A DNA stretch of 31,572 nt from Rodentolepis nana (Eukaryota > Platyhelminthes > Cestoda > Cyclophyllidea > Hymenolepididae), in NCBI GenBank assembly GCA_900617975.1, contig UZAE01012794.1, positions 1-31,572 of the forward strand, given 5' to 3'. Under the pieces are notes generated by a model. The model saw nothing but the letters and a program-made list of their open reading frames with translations, had not been told where the DNA came from and made no database searches. The translations under genes and the position numbers were made by a program. The first letter of the stretch is position 1. Each line of letters starts with the position of its first letter. Below are positions 10,232 through 20,884 of the stretch, in pieces.

Positions 10232-11133
10232 AAAATATATAAGTAGTACCGGGGGGGGGACTTATCACTCAATTTAATTATCGCTAAGAGTTGCTTTTAC
10301 AAATTTCTGAAGTAATAGCACCCTTTCACTCAAATGCTTATGCAACAGAAAGTGTGCTCCGCCTTACTCTCTCACTTTGTCTTCTACCGAATGAACCTTT
10401 CCTAACCTGAAATAATCCCCATTATTTATATATAGCTCCTTTCCGGTCATCTTCAATAATTCCTGTTTCAAACAATTCCCTTGTCACCTCTATATGTAGG
10501 TTTACATTTTCTACTTGAAAAGTAGGTTCCCGGCTGTTCAATTCAGTTCACTTCACTCTTACTTCTTATCTCCCGTTGAAACTGGGTGCATTCGATATCA
10601 CGGCGTCCGGGGCGTTCAATATTTCCAGTTCTCCAAACTTCCGAAATTTGCCATCGATAAAGGAAACATGATTGCTTAGAATGGATTGATTGACTTTTTC
10701 TAAATATATCTGCTAACAGGCACCCAATACGAGTGGAGGATTTATTATGATGCAATGCTGAATTTTCAATGTGCAGTTATGCATTTTATGGGCGATTTTC
10801 AAGACTGATTTGCCGAGTTATCTGTGCAGGGGGAAAAAGTTATTATCGTCATAAACTCATTACGCAAGTTATGTTTAATTGACAATCTAATTTCAAATTG
10901 ATCTCAAGCCTATGAAGTCGATCGGTTAGCGAAATTTGCTGCCTTTTCTTTTCTGTGTGAATAGCCCATTGTTTGTTGGCATAGAATTTAACTACCGAAA
11001 ATGAGAAAAAGTTTCCATTTTCGGGAACGAGAATCCCCTTCACCAACTGACCTTTAAACTAAAGTTTATCACCAGTTTCATCACCAATTCTCTCAATCCC
11101 TCCTTCCAAAGTCTTCTCCAATCATGGGAAGGC
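10232..11133. other. no feature seen
   Basis: AT-rich DNA. Open frames on the - strand at 10543-10755 and 10849-11046 lack matching splice sites or recognisable protein character. An eight-base G run is near 10251. Confidence 0.4.
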
Positions 11134-11157
11134 GGGGGGGGGGGGGGGGGGGGGGGG
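11134..11157. repeat. poly-G tract, 24 G
   Basis: Uninterrupted G run seen directly; not part of a SINE-like copy. Confidence 0.9.
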
Positions 11158-11413
11158 TGTCCAATGTGTAGTTAACATATTTGGCGAAACTGGACTATAT
11201 GTGAAGAAAAGATAAATAACACACTGCTTTAAATGATGCTGCCTTCGCAATCAAATCTAGACAGGATTAGTGAACAACACCGGCAATTATTCGTGGATAG
11301 CTTAACTTTCACTCAATCATTCTTTGCTAAGCACTTATATATAACCATTATTACTGATTTACACAGATTTTTTTATGCAAACTATTTCAGATTAATTTCA
11401 TGAGTCAAATGAT

Positions 11414-11419
11414 TTTATT
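11414..11419 (-). terminator. polyadenylation signal AATAAA of the - strand gene
   Basis: TTTATT on the + strand, hence AATAAA on the - strand, 42 bases after the TGA at 11463-11461. It supports 11461-11623 as a true last exon with a short 3' UTR. Confidence 0.55.
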
Positions 11420-11460
11420 TTGGCACAAGATTGATGATGTGAGCACTTGGTGTAAGGTGC

Positions 11461-11623
11461 TCATTGAATTCGAGTAATGACCTTGAATCTCGATATGTGT
11501 ACACTTGGAGCCATCCTGTGCTGGTAAACTGTTAGCTTCACAAAAAGGCCAGATTCCAAAGATTGGGGCAAATCTAAACCTGTGCATTCTGTTAAGGTGC
11601 AAAAGAGTGGGGTTTTGAAGTGT
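11461..11623 (-). CDS. terminal exon of an unidentified - strand gene
   Basis: Follows a good acceptor (CTTTTTTTGAAACAG). The preceding exon ends with two bases (AG); its first base A completes Arg, and the frame then reads HFKTPLFCTLTECTGLDLPQ, SLESGLFVKLTVYQHRMAPS and on to ISRFKVITRIQ before TGA at 11463-11461. Alternating hydrophobic residues (LFVKLTVY) suggest beta-strands. This is not the longest open frame here; the phase carried from the upstream exon selects it. An AATAAA follows within 50 bases. A weak donor (AAG|GTCATT) exists before the stop but is not needed. The protein family was not recognised. Confidence 0.55.
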
Positions 11624-11885
11624 CTGTTTCAAAAAAAGTTACATTAGGAAATAAACAAACAGGGGTTTTTAAGACGTATTTTGTGCCCTAAATGGGAGAG
11701 TGTAGGAAATATTTTTTCAATATCGACAGATTACAGCAAATTTAATGAATGCGTTACGACGTCATGATACAGATCGATAACTTGAAAGTGTTTCACCAGC
11801 TAGTATTGACGAATTCCAGATGTATATACATATGTTAGCACGAACTCATCAGAACGACTGTAATGCTAACCGCTCAATAATATAC

Positions 11886-11983
11886 CTGTCAAGAGTACTT
11901 GTCACGAAAGAAGAGTAGTCCGTTGTTAAGGCTCTGCGGATACTGTCAAGGAACCCAAAGTATACGGGGATAGTGGTGTCTGT
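11886..11983 (-). CDS. internal exon of the same - strand gene
   Basis: 98 bases between acceptor GCATTTCAG and donor AG|GTATAT. It enters in phase 0 and reads TDTTIPVYFGFLDSIRRALT then TDYSSFVTSTLD plus two bases. The leaving phase fits the terminal exon at 11623, and the intron between them is 262 bp. The entry phase fits the exon ending at 14297. The composition is balanced and protein-like, with no repeats. Function unknown. Confidence 0.5.
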
Positions 11984-11999
11984 CTGAAATGCTAATGCA

Positions 12000-14290
12000 T
12001 TTGTTTTCCCCACTTTCATCTGCGATTTTTCATTCAGGTACTTGCAATCCATTATCAAAGACAATTTTCACTAATAAATTCAATCCACTTGTACCATGGG
12101 TAATCTTTCAGTTGATTAGTGTGAGAGAATGGTCTAGGCTTCAAATGCTGCTTCAAATCTTATTCGTCATTACTTGGAGAAACTTATTCGTTAGAGCACT
12201 GAGGCAAAACCATTTACTGGTATTTAATCTAACTAATGGAATAAAATTTTGTGCCAAAATATAAAAGAGGTAAATAGAAAGGCAAAGAAGAAAAAGCGTT
12301 TCAGCCTGTCTTGCCTATTTTACTATATTTTTCATAAATAGCTTTAGATTAAAGTTAATAATACTTTGGTAACTAGAACTCATCACATTTGTGAAGTTAA
12401 TGCGGTAAATGGGAACAAATAATTTTAGATCGTCATTTCCCATTTTTTGGCACATTTATGATTATTGATCTGAGAGACGTAGGAACTTCAGGAAAGTGGG
12501 ATCCAACCGTATTTGGCAGCCAATGGTGACTTCACCCCAACCCTAAAGAAGCGCAGCTGTTAATCATGGCCACAACTTCGGAACTAATTTCTTCGCCCAC
12601 TGAGGTCAACACCTTTCTCTCCTATGAAAGGCGAAACAAAATCACAATTACAATTTTCAATCAATACACGCAAAGAATTGAAGGGATATGGTTATAAATG
12701 ACAGAGCATTCGAATAAATTGTGTAATTTGTAGTCTACTTTCATTTCACTGTTATTTTTTAGACTAGAACATTCGCAAGACTTGCCACGGTTTCCTGAGT
12801 GTAATCCATCATATCGATTTAGCAAACAATTTCACTATGAGTGATAAATCAGCTGTCTAGCTTAGTGGATTACTTACTTGATAAGATAAATGTGTAGATA
12901 CAAACGTATGTTATAAATGTGATCAATTTTTAAGAGTAAATTTTATCATTTCAAGGAGACTAAGTTTTAAAACAATGAACTAACACTAAGTAGCGTGTAG
13001 GTAAGATAATGATGTGGAAATTGCAATGAAGGGTATGAAACGCCGACGAATTCAGGAGGGAGAAACTTTAACCTGATGATTGATAATAGCCAGTACCACT
13101 ATCTTTGACCTTAAACACTACCCGATCTAGATCTCAAAAGCTTGGATGAGTCGGCTGTGGATAAAACTTGTTATCCCGAAGATCAGGTAAGACATCAACT
13201 CGAGCATAAAGCGATATTTAATTTCCGCAATCAGTTCGACAACATATTGCGCCTAAAATAAACAATTCGTTAAAAAGCCCAGGCCACCAAGAGGTTAATT
13301 TCTATAAAAATGGTGGAACAAGAATTGAACTATTTGTTGGAAAACAAACCAACATTAGTTAAATAACATCTTTCGTACAAAAGTTAATTGTTTTCATTAG
13401 AGTTAACAGAAAATAGCAGCCTCTTCTATTTTGGCAGTTCAAGATTTGATTGCGACAGCGAGCACATTGGCTACAACCGCAAATAACGCAAAACATGTGG
13501 TGACTAACGGAGAATCATCTAGTTCCCAAATTCGGAATTTGATAAGAGACTACAGTATTGAATAGAGCACTGCAAAGAATATGGGTTATTATCCATAAAA
13601 GAAGAAAAGTTGACTTGACTCACATGTAGAATTGCGATTGCGTTAATTGGATTGTGCCGTTAAGCCATTTATCTCCAATAATTGTGCTGTCAAGCCCATT
13701 TCCCAACCCATTTTATTTCTGTCAAAAGCATTATGTCTTCAAAGTTACCAGCACTGTCGAATATACGTCATGATAAGGACTGCATTTACAAAATTTGGCA
13801 GGTGAGTGAAAAGCATATGAGGCATTTAAGATTGGTTCCTTGCCATTTTAAGCTGATTTAAACTAAAATTAGGAGACGCATTTGCGATGTATCAATAGAG
13901 TTGAATGTTTACCTACCAATCAACAACACCAACTCTTTAGCCCACCACCATCCCTGTGAATTGTAAATCAATGCAACGTTGATTTAGTTCTGCTCTGTTA
14001 AACAGGATAAATAAACACTTTTTCGAATCCATTATTTGGCCTATAACCTCAAGCTTCCTTATTGGTTGGGGAGACACAATGAATAGCACCCTCGAAGTTG
14101 CAGAAATATTCTGATTGCATCAATGATCTAAATTATACCAAGGTCTGTTTTGCAAAAAAATATATTATGTCAAGGCAAACTACCGCTTTATTCAACAAAT
14201 TGATCATCCTTTTTTCAGGTATGCATTCAAACTAGACACCTCTCTAGTATTGCCAAAAAACTACATTTTAATTGAATTGATTACTGTCTA
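12000..14290. other. probable intron of the - strand gene
   Basis: About 2.3 kb of AT-rich DNA between the exons at 11983 and 14297. No repeat copy, RNA gene or further exon could be supported. Confidence 0.35.
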
Positions 14291-14296
14291 GAACAC

Positions 14297-14614
14297 CTTA
14301 AAAACGCCCATTTTTCTCCTTTCAATTTCTATGACCTTGAAGGAGCCATAAATCTCCTTAACAGATTCGAATGGTAAGGCGAAATCAATTATAATATCGC
14401 ACTTGGCAGGCAAGCTATTTATAATGCACACGGTACTTGTCAATTCCACTGCGTGGAAATAACGCCTTTCCTTCACAGCTGTCTGAAAACTAGATGGGTT
14501 TAAATGTCTGCTAAGGCGCCTAACAAAGCTATTAATGGCAATGTAAATGGAGTCACTCATTTGGCAAATAAGGGTTACAATGGCAGTAAGTGGTACAGGG
14601 TGTTCTTCTTGCAT
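14297..14614 (-). CDS. large exon of the same - strand gene
   Basis: Exactly 106 codons between acceptor TAATACAG (AG just before 14614) and donor AAG|GTGTTC, phase 0 on both sides. It lies within the longest open frame of the window. The product includes PVPLTAIVTLICQMSDSIYI, RRLSRHLNPSSFQTAVKERR, FHAVELTSTVCIINSLPAKC and VKEIYGSFKVIEIERRKMG. The second half alternates hydrophobic and polar residues as in an Ig-like beta-sandwich. The first codon is ATG, but it follows a splice acceptor and need not be the start. Large trafficking-complex subunits with such domains are one loose thought, but I cannot identify the protein. Confidence 0.5.
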
Positions 14615-14708
14615 CTGTATTACCTCCACGCCCTGTCACTTGAACCTGCCAAATGCTCATTCCTCTGACTCATACTCTTGCCTTTATTGGCAGTGAACAA
14701 TCAGATTC

Positions 14709-14855
14709 GAAAATCTATATATTTCATCTATTTAGTTTGAAAAATCTCACAGTTCGACCTATGGTTTCGTACTCTAAAATGCCAAATTTTTGTCGTATAT
14801 GCAATCGACGATTTCTAGTCAACACACTAGGCAAGATTGTGTTTAGCAACGGCCA
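14709..14855 (+). repeat. dispersed repeat B, copy 1
   Basis: Similar by eye to 16885-17020. Shared landmarks in order are AAAATCTATATAT, GTTCGACCT or GGTCGACCT, ACTAAAATG or CTCTAAAATG, CAAATT and CTAGTCAAC or CTAGTTAAC. The open frame over it (14653-14979) is probably a by-product. The type of element is unknown. Confidence 0.45.
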
Positions 14856-14989
14856 AGTTCTGAAGTTTAGCCAACACTCCTACACTTGTCTTAACTGTAA
14901 ACGAACAAAGAATTCGTGTCCTGTCATCTGCCTTATAGCACCACACTCTGCCTGTTTATTACAGATTGGATTGTCCTAGTTCAATACTA

Positions 14990-15530
14990 CTTACTACTTT
15001 CTTACTTCTCCTTCATAATTCTTCCCCCTGTTTTCGCCTTCATTCAGTCCCAATTGTCCAACGCACTTTTATCCAACTCACCTCTCAATATCCTCACATA
15101 ACGAAGCCTGATTCTTCCCATTAGCTCCTGGGGAATAATTAATTCTCTGCGAGAACGATTAGATAAGCTGACTTGACTCTTAAAGTAGCGTTACCTGAAA
15201 GTGATGCAAATTTATACTCTAGTGAATAGGTTGTGAGAGTGGTTCTGCCAATAACGATGATCTAGAATCCATTTTAAGTTAATTTAATAGGGCCATTAAT
15301 TGATGATTTTACAGTTATGGGAGAGAAATTGCAGGTCAGTATTTGCGTTTTTTTGCAAATTGAGTGGATGAAAGTCCTTTTATTTTCCTCATAAAGCCAA
15401 AATGCCCTTTTTACTGAGATTCAGATTTTATTTCACAAGGAAGCTGAGAAAGTAGAATTCTAGTATTTCAAGCCTCCACGGGCATATGGCATGAAAGTTT
15501 TTCTTTCCGAGATGAGTGGTCTTCCTTTTT
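14990..15530. other. no feature seen
   Basis: AT-rich, with a pyrimidine-rich section near 15000-15100. Nothing supported. Confidence 0.35.
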
Positions 15531-15536
15531 TCCTCC

Positions 15537-15704
15537 TTAATTCATTTCCTTCAGGCCTTTCCTAATTGGCTTGCTATTAGAACTGTTTGGCAAAGCATCA
15601 AGATGGTCACATTGTCGGCAGCGATGTGGTTCCCGTGTAGTGAAAAGAGCGATGGTAGTTTGAGGTAATCTGTAGGAATTTTTGATTCTATCAGTGCTAA
15701 CACC
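15537..15704 (-). CDS. candidate exon with CxxC motif
   Basis: After acceptor AAACTGTGCAG the phase 0 frame runs 55 codons to TAA at 15539-15537. It reads GVSTDRIKNSYRLPQTTIAL, then FTTREPHRCRQCDHLDALPN and SKPIRKGLKEMN. The CRQC pair followed by DH recalls half of a zinc site, with no second half in this exon. The overlapping longer frame on the same strand looks less protein-like. No polyadenylation signal follows closely. It could be an exon of the - strand gene or a degenerate mobile-element fragment. Confidence 0.28.
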   Translation of the reverse strand, partial: GVSTDRIKNSYRLPQTTIALFTTREPHRCRQCDHLDALPNSSNSKPIRKGLKEMN

Positions 15705-16372
15705 CTGCACAGTTTTTTGTTTTGTTGACTTTTTATCAGAATGTACACTCCTCCCTCTCTCAAATGGCCAGATTTAAGTGATAACTTTATGACCAAAATA
15801 CCCTATTAAGTATTGCTGCTGCACCAATTACTTGAACGGGGATTGAATCAAATAGCTGCTTAAATGGAGGCAAACTTTGTCAACCATAAAGCAGTTTTCA
15901 GATATCAGACCTAAATTTCTTGATTAACAGTTCCATTCTTGATCTGTCCATTAGACGAACCTCGGTATAGTTAAGCTGGTAAAATAGGCGGAGTTTACAT
16001 TAGAAGGAAATATGCAGAAGGCTTTTTACCTATATAAGGTAAACTATATCTCTCTCAGCATGCTTCAATTCGCTGAAACGCATACGAATGCATAAATTCG
16101 CGTATTAAATGAGCAAATATGTACGCCACGTATTAATATAAGTTATAATTTTTTTCCTCCTCGAAATTTCTACCGCTTGTTCCAATTATAACCTCTTTTC
16201 GTCCTTCAGACTCCACGAAGTCCTTTACACCCACATTCTTGATCCAACAGATTTTCATGAGAGAGGTTTCTAATTTGAATTTAACGAAAAATGTCAGTAA
16301 GTGACCATTCCTCTGCTCTGTAGACTCGAAATGCAAATAACAAGTAAGGTGCTTTCCCCTTAGGCAAGCGAT

Positions 16373-16671
16373 AATATTTATATCAAATCCCAGGCTTTAT
16401 GATAATTATCAGTAGCTCTTTAGTTGACCTCGGACTTCACAGAGGAAGGAACATTAGAGTTAATGAATATCGAGAGGGGGACCCGAAGACTGATCCATAT
16501 ACGTCAAAGAGACAGACAGGCACAAAGCGCAGAAAAGGTAAGATGAGTACTGTGAAGGGATCGAATATGACATACGATGAGGTCAAGGTAGTTTAAAGTC
16601 AGAAGTCAACTGCCGGTTTATTGACTTTTTGCACAGAGCACACCTAGTGAAGGTAAGTCTATCACGCATCC
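16373..16671 (-). mobile_element. SINE-like element, copy 3, with internal deletion
   Basis: Same family, element strand is -. The stretch that reads GCCGTATGAGTATACGTTGC in other copies is missing after TTGACTTTTT. Imperfect flanking direct repeats are visible (AGGCAAGCGATA on the left, AGGCAAAGATA on the right). Confidence 0.65.
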
Positions 16672-16884
16672 CAGTGTTAATATAAGGCAAAGATATGCGA
16701 TCGAAATAGTTATTTATGGTTATCATATCCTACGGCTTATTTTGGATATTGGTTTCTGCTGTTTGGAGAATTGATGAGAATTTTCAAAATAAAATTATTG
16801 AGAAATCGCGCTTCTCGTAAGTTGATTTTATTCAAGGGTCGAATTTTCGAAGTATGAACTTATGCTATTGGTTAATCACCTTTA

Positions 16885-17020
16885 AAAATCTATATATGTC
16901 ATTCAGCCATCACCTTTGAAAACATCTCCCGGGTCGACCTGAAATTTTGCATACTAAAATGTCAAATTGGCGACGTAAGTGCAGTTGTCATTTGCTAGTT
17001 AACGTGCTAAGAAAGGTCAA
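16885..17020 (+). repeat. dispersed repeat B, copy 2
   Basis: Partner of 14709-14855 in the same orientation, more diverged, directly upstream of a SINE-like copy. Landmarks are as listed for copy 1. Confidence 0.4.
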
Positions 17021-17052
17021 CGAATTGATCACATTTATTAATGCCCGAATTC

Positions 17053-17393
17053 GGGGTGTACGATAAAATTATCTCCACGTGGTGAACCACGGGAAACGTG
17101 TACTCATACGGCAAAAACGTCTATTAACCGACAGTTGACTTCAAATTACCATTACCCCACTGTGTCATCTTCGTCCCCTTTCACATTACTCACCTCACCT
17201 TTTTCTACCTTTGTGTCTGTCTGTCTGTCTCTTTTACATCTTTGAAACACTCCTCTGCTCGCATCCCCCCCCCTCTCGATTTTGTTTTCACTTTGATGTT
17301 CCTCCCTCTCTGTGAAGCCTGAAGTCAGATAAAGGGCTAATGGTAACTAACAAAACGTCTGCCATTTGATATAAATAAATAAATTCCCAAATT
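17053..17393 (+). mobile_element. SINE-like element, copy 4
   Basis: Near full-length copy starting CGGGGTGTACGATAAAATTA and ending CCATTTGATATAAATAAATA. The flanks CCCGAATTC and CCCAAATTC look like a diverged target duplication. The internal C tract is eight to nine C near 17265. Confidence 0.7.
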
Positions 17394-17529
17394 CTAAAGA
17401 TTATCTAGCACAATGCCATTATTGATAAGTTGTCATCTTCAGTAGATTGCATGAATTCAAATTCTGTGGGTAAAAAATAATCACCAACACCAGGTACTCC
17501 AAAACACCATTACTGTATAGGAGGAGGGG

Positions 17530-17779
17530 CGCCAAAGTGAGAAAAATTCGAGAGGTGGAACAGAAGGGTGATTCACAGATGTAAAGGAGACAGACAAACA
17601 GGCAGACACGAAGGCGGAGAAAAAAGTGAGGTGGGTACTGTGGAAATGGTCGAGTATGACATTCAGTAGGGTCATGGTAGTTTGGAGTGAGAAGTCAACT
17701 GCTAGTTAATAGACTTTTTTGACGTATGAGAATACGTTGCCCAGGGTGCGCCACGTATAGGAAAGTCTATCGCACACCC
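17530..17779 (-). mobile_element. SINE-like element, copy 5, truncated
   Basis: Element strand is -. It retains the GGGTGTGCGATAGAC end and the middle but lacks the part next to the A-rich tail. It lies about 140 bp from copy 4 in opposite orientation, so the two can form a large inverted repeat. Confidence 0.65.
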
Positions 17780-17898
17780 CTTAAAAATGAAACAAAATTA
17801 TGGAATACAAAGCTAATGGTCCCTCGAGGATTCGGTTTGGTATTTGGCCATTATATCAGATCTGCCGTGCTTAAAGTAGTGGGGAGGGAGGGGAGGGG

Positions 17899-18096
17899 AG
17901 GGGGGGGGGGGAGACTTCTTTACACTCTTACTTAACGAAAATAGGTCAAATTGGAGGAAGGTTCGCAAGTACTTTAAGGCGGCAGGTACTATCATTGNGG
18001 GGGGGGGGGTAGACTTCTTTACACTCTTACTTAACGAAAATAGGTCAAATTGGAGGAAGGTTCGCAAGTACTTTAAGGCGGCAGGTACTATCATTG
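17899..18096. repeat. identical 86-bp duplication around an N in a G tract
   Basis: 17912-17997 and 18011-18096 are identical; each follows a poly-G run, and the single N at 17998 lies between them. Perfect identity with the N exactly at the junction suggests two overlapping contig ends that were placed in tandem rather than merged. Confidence 0.85.
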
Positions 18097-18320
18097 CGGT
18101 CAAAGTTCTATCCTATGAAAACGACATAAATTTTGACGTTCGTTTCCATTAATTTATGAATATGCTTTTTCTTTTAATTTCAAGATTATTAAGAAAAAAA
18201 GCATTATTACAAGCTATGTTGATCCCAAACTTGAAGTTGAACTAGAGCGAAATGAATATCATGATTTTAAGTAAGCAGACTAAGAGATGTTTTTTTAAAA
18301 CCATTCGCAAACGGTAAATG

Positions 18321-18570
18321 TTTAATATTATCAAATGGCAGGCTTTTTGACATCTGGCTTCACAAAGTGGAGGAACATCAAAGACAAAGTCGAGGGGGGG
18401 GGTTGACAGAAGAGTGATTCACAGATTTAAAAGAGACAGACAAACACAAAGGTAGAGAAAAAGGTAAGGTGTAATGAGTATTGTGAAAGTGGTCAAATAT
18501 GACCTACAATTGGGACATGGTAGTTTGATGTCAGAGGGCAGCTGTAGGTTTATAGACATTTTGCACACCC
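18321..18570 (-). mobile_element. SINE-like element, copy 6, with deletions
   Basis: Begins at the tail side with ATCAAATGGCAGGC, lacks the segment usually reading AGTTATCATTAGCCCTTTAG, carries a G run near 18393-18402, and ends early at TTTTGCACACCC like copy 3. It may form a deletion subfamily with copy 3. Confidence 0.6.
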
Positions 18571-18579
18571 AGCAAACGG

Positions 18580-19830
18580 TAAATAGGTTCGTTAGTAAAT
18601 ACCTTGAGGGAACAAATTCGTCAACCAGGAAAAGTTCTAGTCTTTACTTTCTCCAAGAGATTCAAGGAACCTGAAACATTCCAACCGCATTCTCTGGAAT
18701 GATTCAAGGTGGCAGGTCAAATAGCTTTCACTATTTTCACTTCTACCGGCTGTCGAAGTGGTGTGCATCCATTTATTTTTTTCAAAATTTTACAAGAATT
18801 TACTAAATATTAAAACATAATCAGATAAATATGCGTATAAATTTGAGTATGTTTATAAGGTTTGCGTTTTAAGACTGGATGCCTAATAAGCAATTATGGT
18901 AACAGGGCGATCGATGCTTGAACCGATGAAACGAAGAAGCTTTGAATATGATTTACTTCCATCTGATCACCTGCCTTCGGTGATTATGCACATTGTGTTC
19001 TATTCGTTACAGTGCACACTCTCCGTGGGCCTAAAGCTAAGTTTGTTTTAGTAGTGAAACTTCTTATAATCCGCTTAGTGATTCATCGAAACTAATTAGA
19101 GCATAGCAAGCACAGTCGGTGCTCAAGATTAATGCTCTTTGTTAATAGTTAAGATGTTGCTCATTATCATTAGTACGACTGAAGGTCCTTTCATTGAGAT
19201 TATTCCTTGCATTACCATCCATTCACGGCAATTAAAATTCCCAAGCCCAAACTATGCATAAAGCCAATTTCGTTTGAATAAAGAACTTAGCTTAGTGCAT
19301 AGCTGGGGGAAACACAAATTTCGTTTGACCTTTGAAACGAGTAGCTTTGTCTTTTTAAAGCAGACCAAGACATTGAGTTTCCAGTGCGTTGATTTGGGAT
19401 GGCAGTAAACCGCTTAGGCATGTGTATCCAATGGAAAGCTAAGTGCTTAGTCTTGGGGTGGTCTGAGGAACAAAAAAAATCAATCTGGACTTTTTGCTTT
19501 ACGCTGGTATCCCAATTTTGACTCATAATATCGATTTTGACTAGCAACTGTTTAATTTGCCAACTCTTCCGCCTCAATGGTTCTTTGGTGCACTATGTTT
19601 CATTTGTATTGATATGGACCCGTCACTCATGTGCCTTCCCACCATCATTTTGCATATTAAACTTGTGAAGATGCCGTCGCTGCCAGACAGTCAATCATCT
19701 TTTGCCAATATTCAAGCATTTTTAAATAAAATCAATGATTTAACTTAATTACCACCGTTTGGACCATCAGTTTTTCTACATTTTCCAAGAGCCTTTAATA
19801 TAGGGGTGATTGAAAAGTTAAAAGGGAGAT
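18580..19830. other. no firm feature
   Basis: AT-rich DNA. A 96-codon open frame on the - strand (19577-19287), containing HLAFHWIHMPKRFTAIPNQR, follows a possible acceptor but has no clear donor, and is left as an unproven candidate. Nothing else is supported. Confidence 0.3.
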
Positions 19831-19844
19831 AGTTTATTCCAACT

Positions 19845-20077
19845 CTATTTCCAAATATATAGTTCACTAAACCAAAGAGAACTATCAGGCGGATGAATCT
19901 TGGGTATCGCTTTTATACCAAAATGTGTCACTTCCCAAATCACAGTAAAGTGTGCAGATGATGTGAAGTACCTGGCTATGTACTCGAAATCGGTGTAGCC
20001 TTCCCATGTGGATCCTGTGTTTACATTGTACTCATTTTCAAGTAAATCTCGACTGGTTAGGTAACAGAAGTGCAAAA
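19845..20077 (-). CDS. candidate exon of a - strand gene
   Basis: Starts after an excellent acceptor (CCTTTTTTTAG). Entered with one carried base it reads LHFCYLTSRDLLENEYNVNT, GSTWEGYTDFEYIARYFTSS and AHFTVIWEVTHF, aromatic and polar like an extracellular or beta-rich domain; the other two frames stop quickly. It stays open to TAG at 19847-19845, with an AATAAA only six bases later, so it could be a last exon. Donors inside (GAA|GTGACA, TTTTG|GTATAA) would make it internal instead. No family was recognised. Confidence 0.4.
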
Positions 20078-20089
20078 CTAAAAAAAGGT

Positions 20090-20475
20090 ATGAAAATCAA
20101 CTAGGGACTTTTTGGTTTTGAGATGGTTCGAGAACTTAATTGGAACTAGTTACTTCAATTCCCAGGCAAGTTGAAGGTTATTCAAATGATGGGTAGTAAA
20201 GGTAATAGAGTCAAAAGTTCGAAAGGACAAGAATCCCACAAGTAGGACGCTGAGTTTATGTTTGATGAAGTGTCGATTAGTAGTGTCTATACTTGGTTAG
20301 TTATCACGTAACTATCTGAAAAGAGAACATTTTCTTCTTTTTATAGAAATTAATAATTCAATTTGCATTCAATGTATGGACACTTACTAGGAAGGGGACC
20401 ACAATTTTGCAGGGCATAGACCGACCTATGACTTTCCACACAATGAAGACCTTAATCAGAAGAGAATTCTAGACT
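20090..20475. other. no feature seen
   Basis: AT-rich DNA without supported genes. The part from about 20400 may already be decayed retrotransposon sequence upstream of the recognisable fragment. Confidence 0.3.
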
Positions 20476-20724
20476 CCAAGGAGCAACGAACCTAAAACTC
20501 GAACAAAGGAGAAGCTACGGACAGTTTCACTCTCCAACATACTCGATTGGGCAAGAATGGAAGCTATTGCAGAGTTTAGACTGCATACCGGACACGATTA
20601 CCTTCACAGAATAGGCGTATACGCTCTACCAACATACTCCCTAAGTGACCAACAGGAGGAAATGGAGAAGACCCACCTGGCTCGGTGTCCAGCCCTAGAG
20701 AAAAGCACAGAAACTCAGAGACAT

Positions 20725-20727
<3 letters not shown>
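20476..20727 (+). pseudogene. decayed C-terminal fragment of a non-LTR retrotransposon protein
   Basis: Open for 83 codons and closed by TGA at 20725-20727. It includes LDWARMEAIAEFRLHTGHDY, LHRIGVYALPTYSL and EMEKTHLARCPAL. The order FRL-TGHDYL-HRIG, then a spacer, then HL-xCPAL matches the C-terminal tail of reverse-transcriptase proteins from Jockey/RTE-like elements as I know them. The usual paired cysteines before the HLxxCPAL part are replaced (PTYSL), so the site is broken. A stop lies just upstream, and the fragment runs directly into a TA repeat and a SINE-like piece. Confidence 0.6.

Positions 20728-20764
<37 letters not shown>
20727..20764. repeat. TA microsatellite
   Basis: About 19 TA units seen directly, joining the retrotransposon fragment to the next repeat piece. 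Confidence 0.9.
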
Positions 20765-20767
<3 letters not shown>

Positions 20768-20865
20768 CTCCCTCCTTCCCCCCCCCCCTTCCTCTCTTAC
20801 GAAGGCCAAAGTCAGCTAAGGGGCAGATGACGAATATCATAAAGCCTGCCATTTAATAAGTCAAT
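20765..20865 (+). mobile_element. SINE-like element, copy 7, tail part only
   Basis: Contains the C tract, the segment AAGGCCAAAGTCAGCTAAGG, and the end AAAGCCTGCCATTT followed by AT-rich tail. The 5' two thirds are missing, as in typical 5'-truncated retroposed copies. Confidence 0.6.
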
Positions 20866-20884
20866 AATAATTGAATGCACGGCT

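Noticed and set aside
16133..16336. 67-codon - strand frame with LLTFFVKFKLETSLMKICWI
   Set aside because: An acceptor-like TTTCGAG exists but no consistent donor; not strong enough to list.
17813..18103. 96-codon open frame on the - strand
   Set aside because: It is open only because of the 86-bp duplication and reads through an N; an artefact of the suspected assembly join.
19287..19577. 96-codon - strand frame
   Set aside because: The possible acceptor AAATTAAACAG lacks a pyrimidine tract and no donor was found; left as an unproven candidate.
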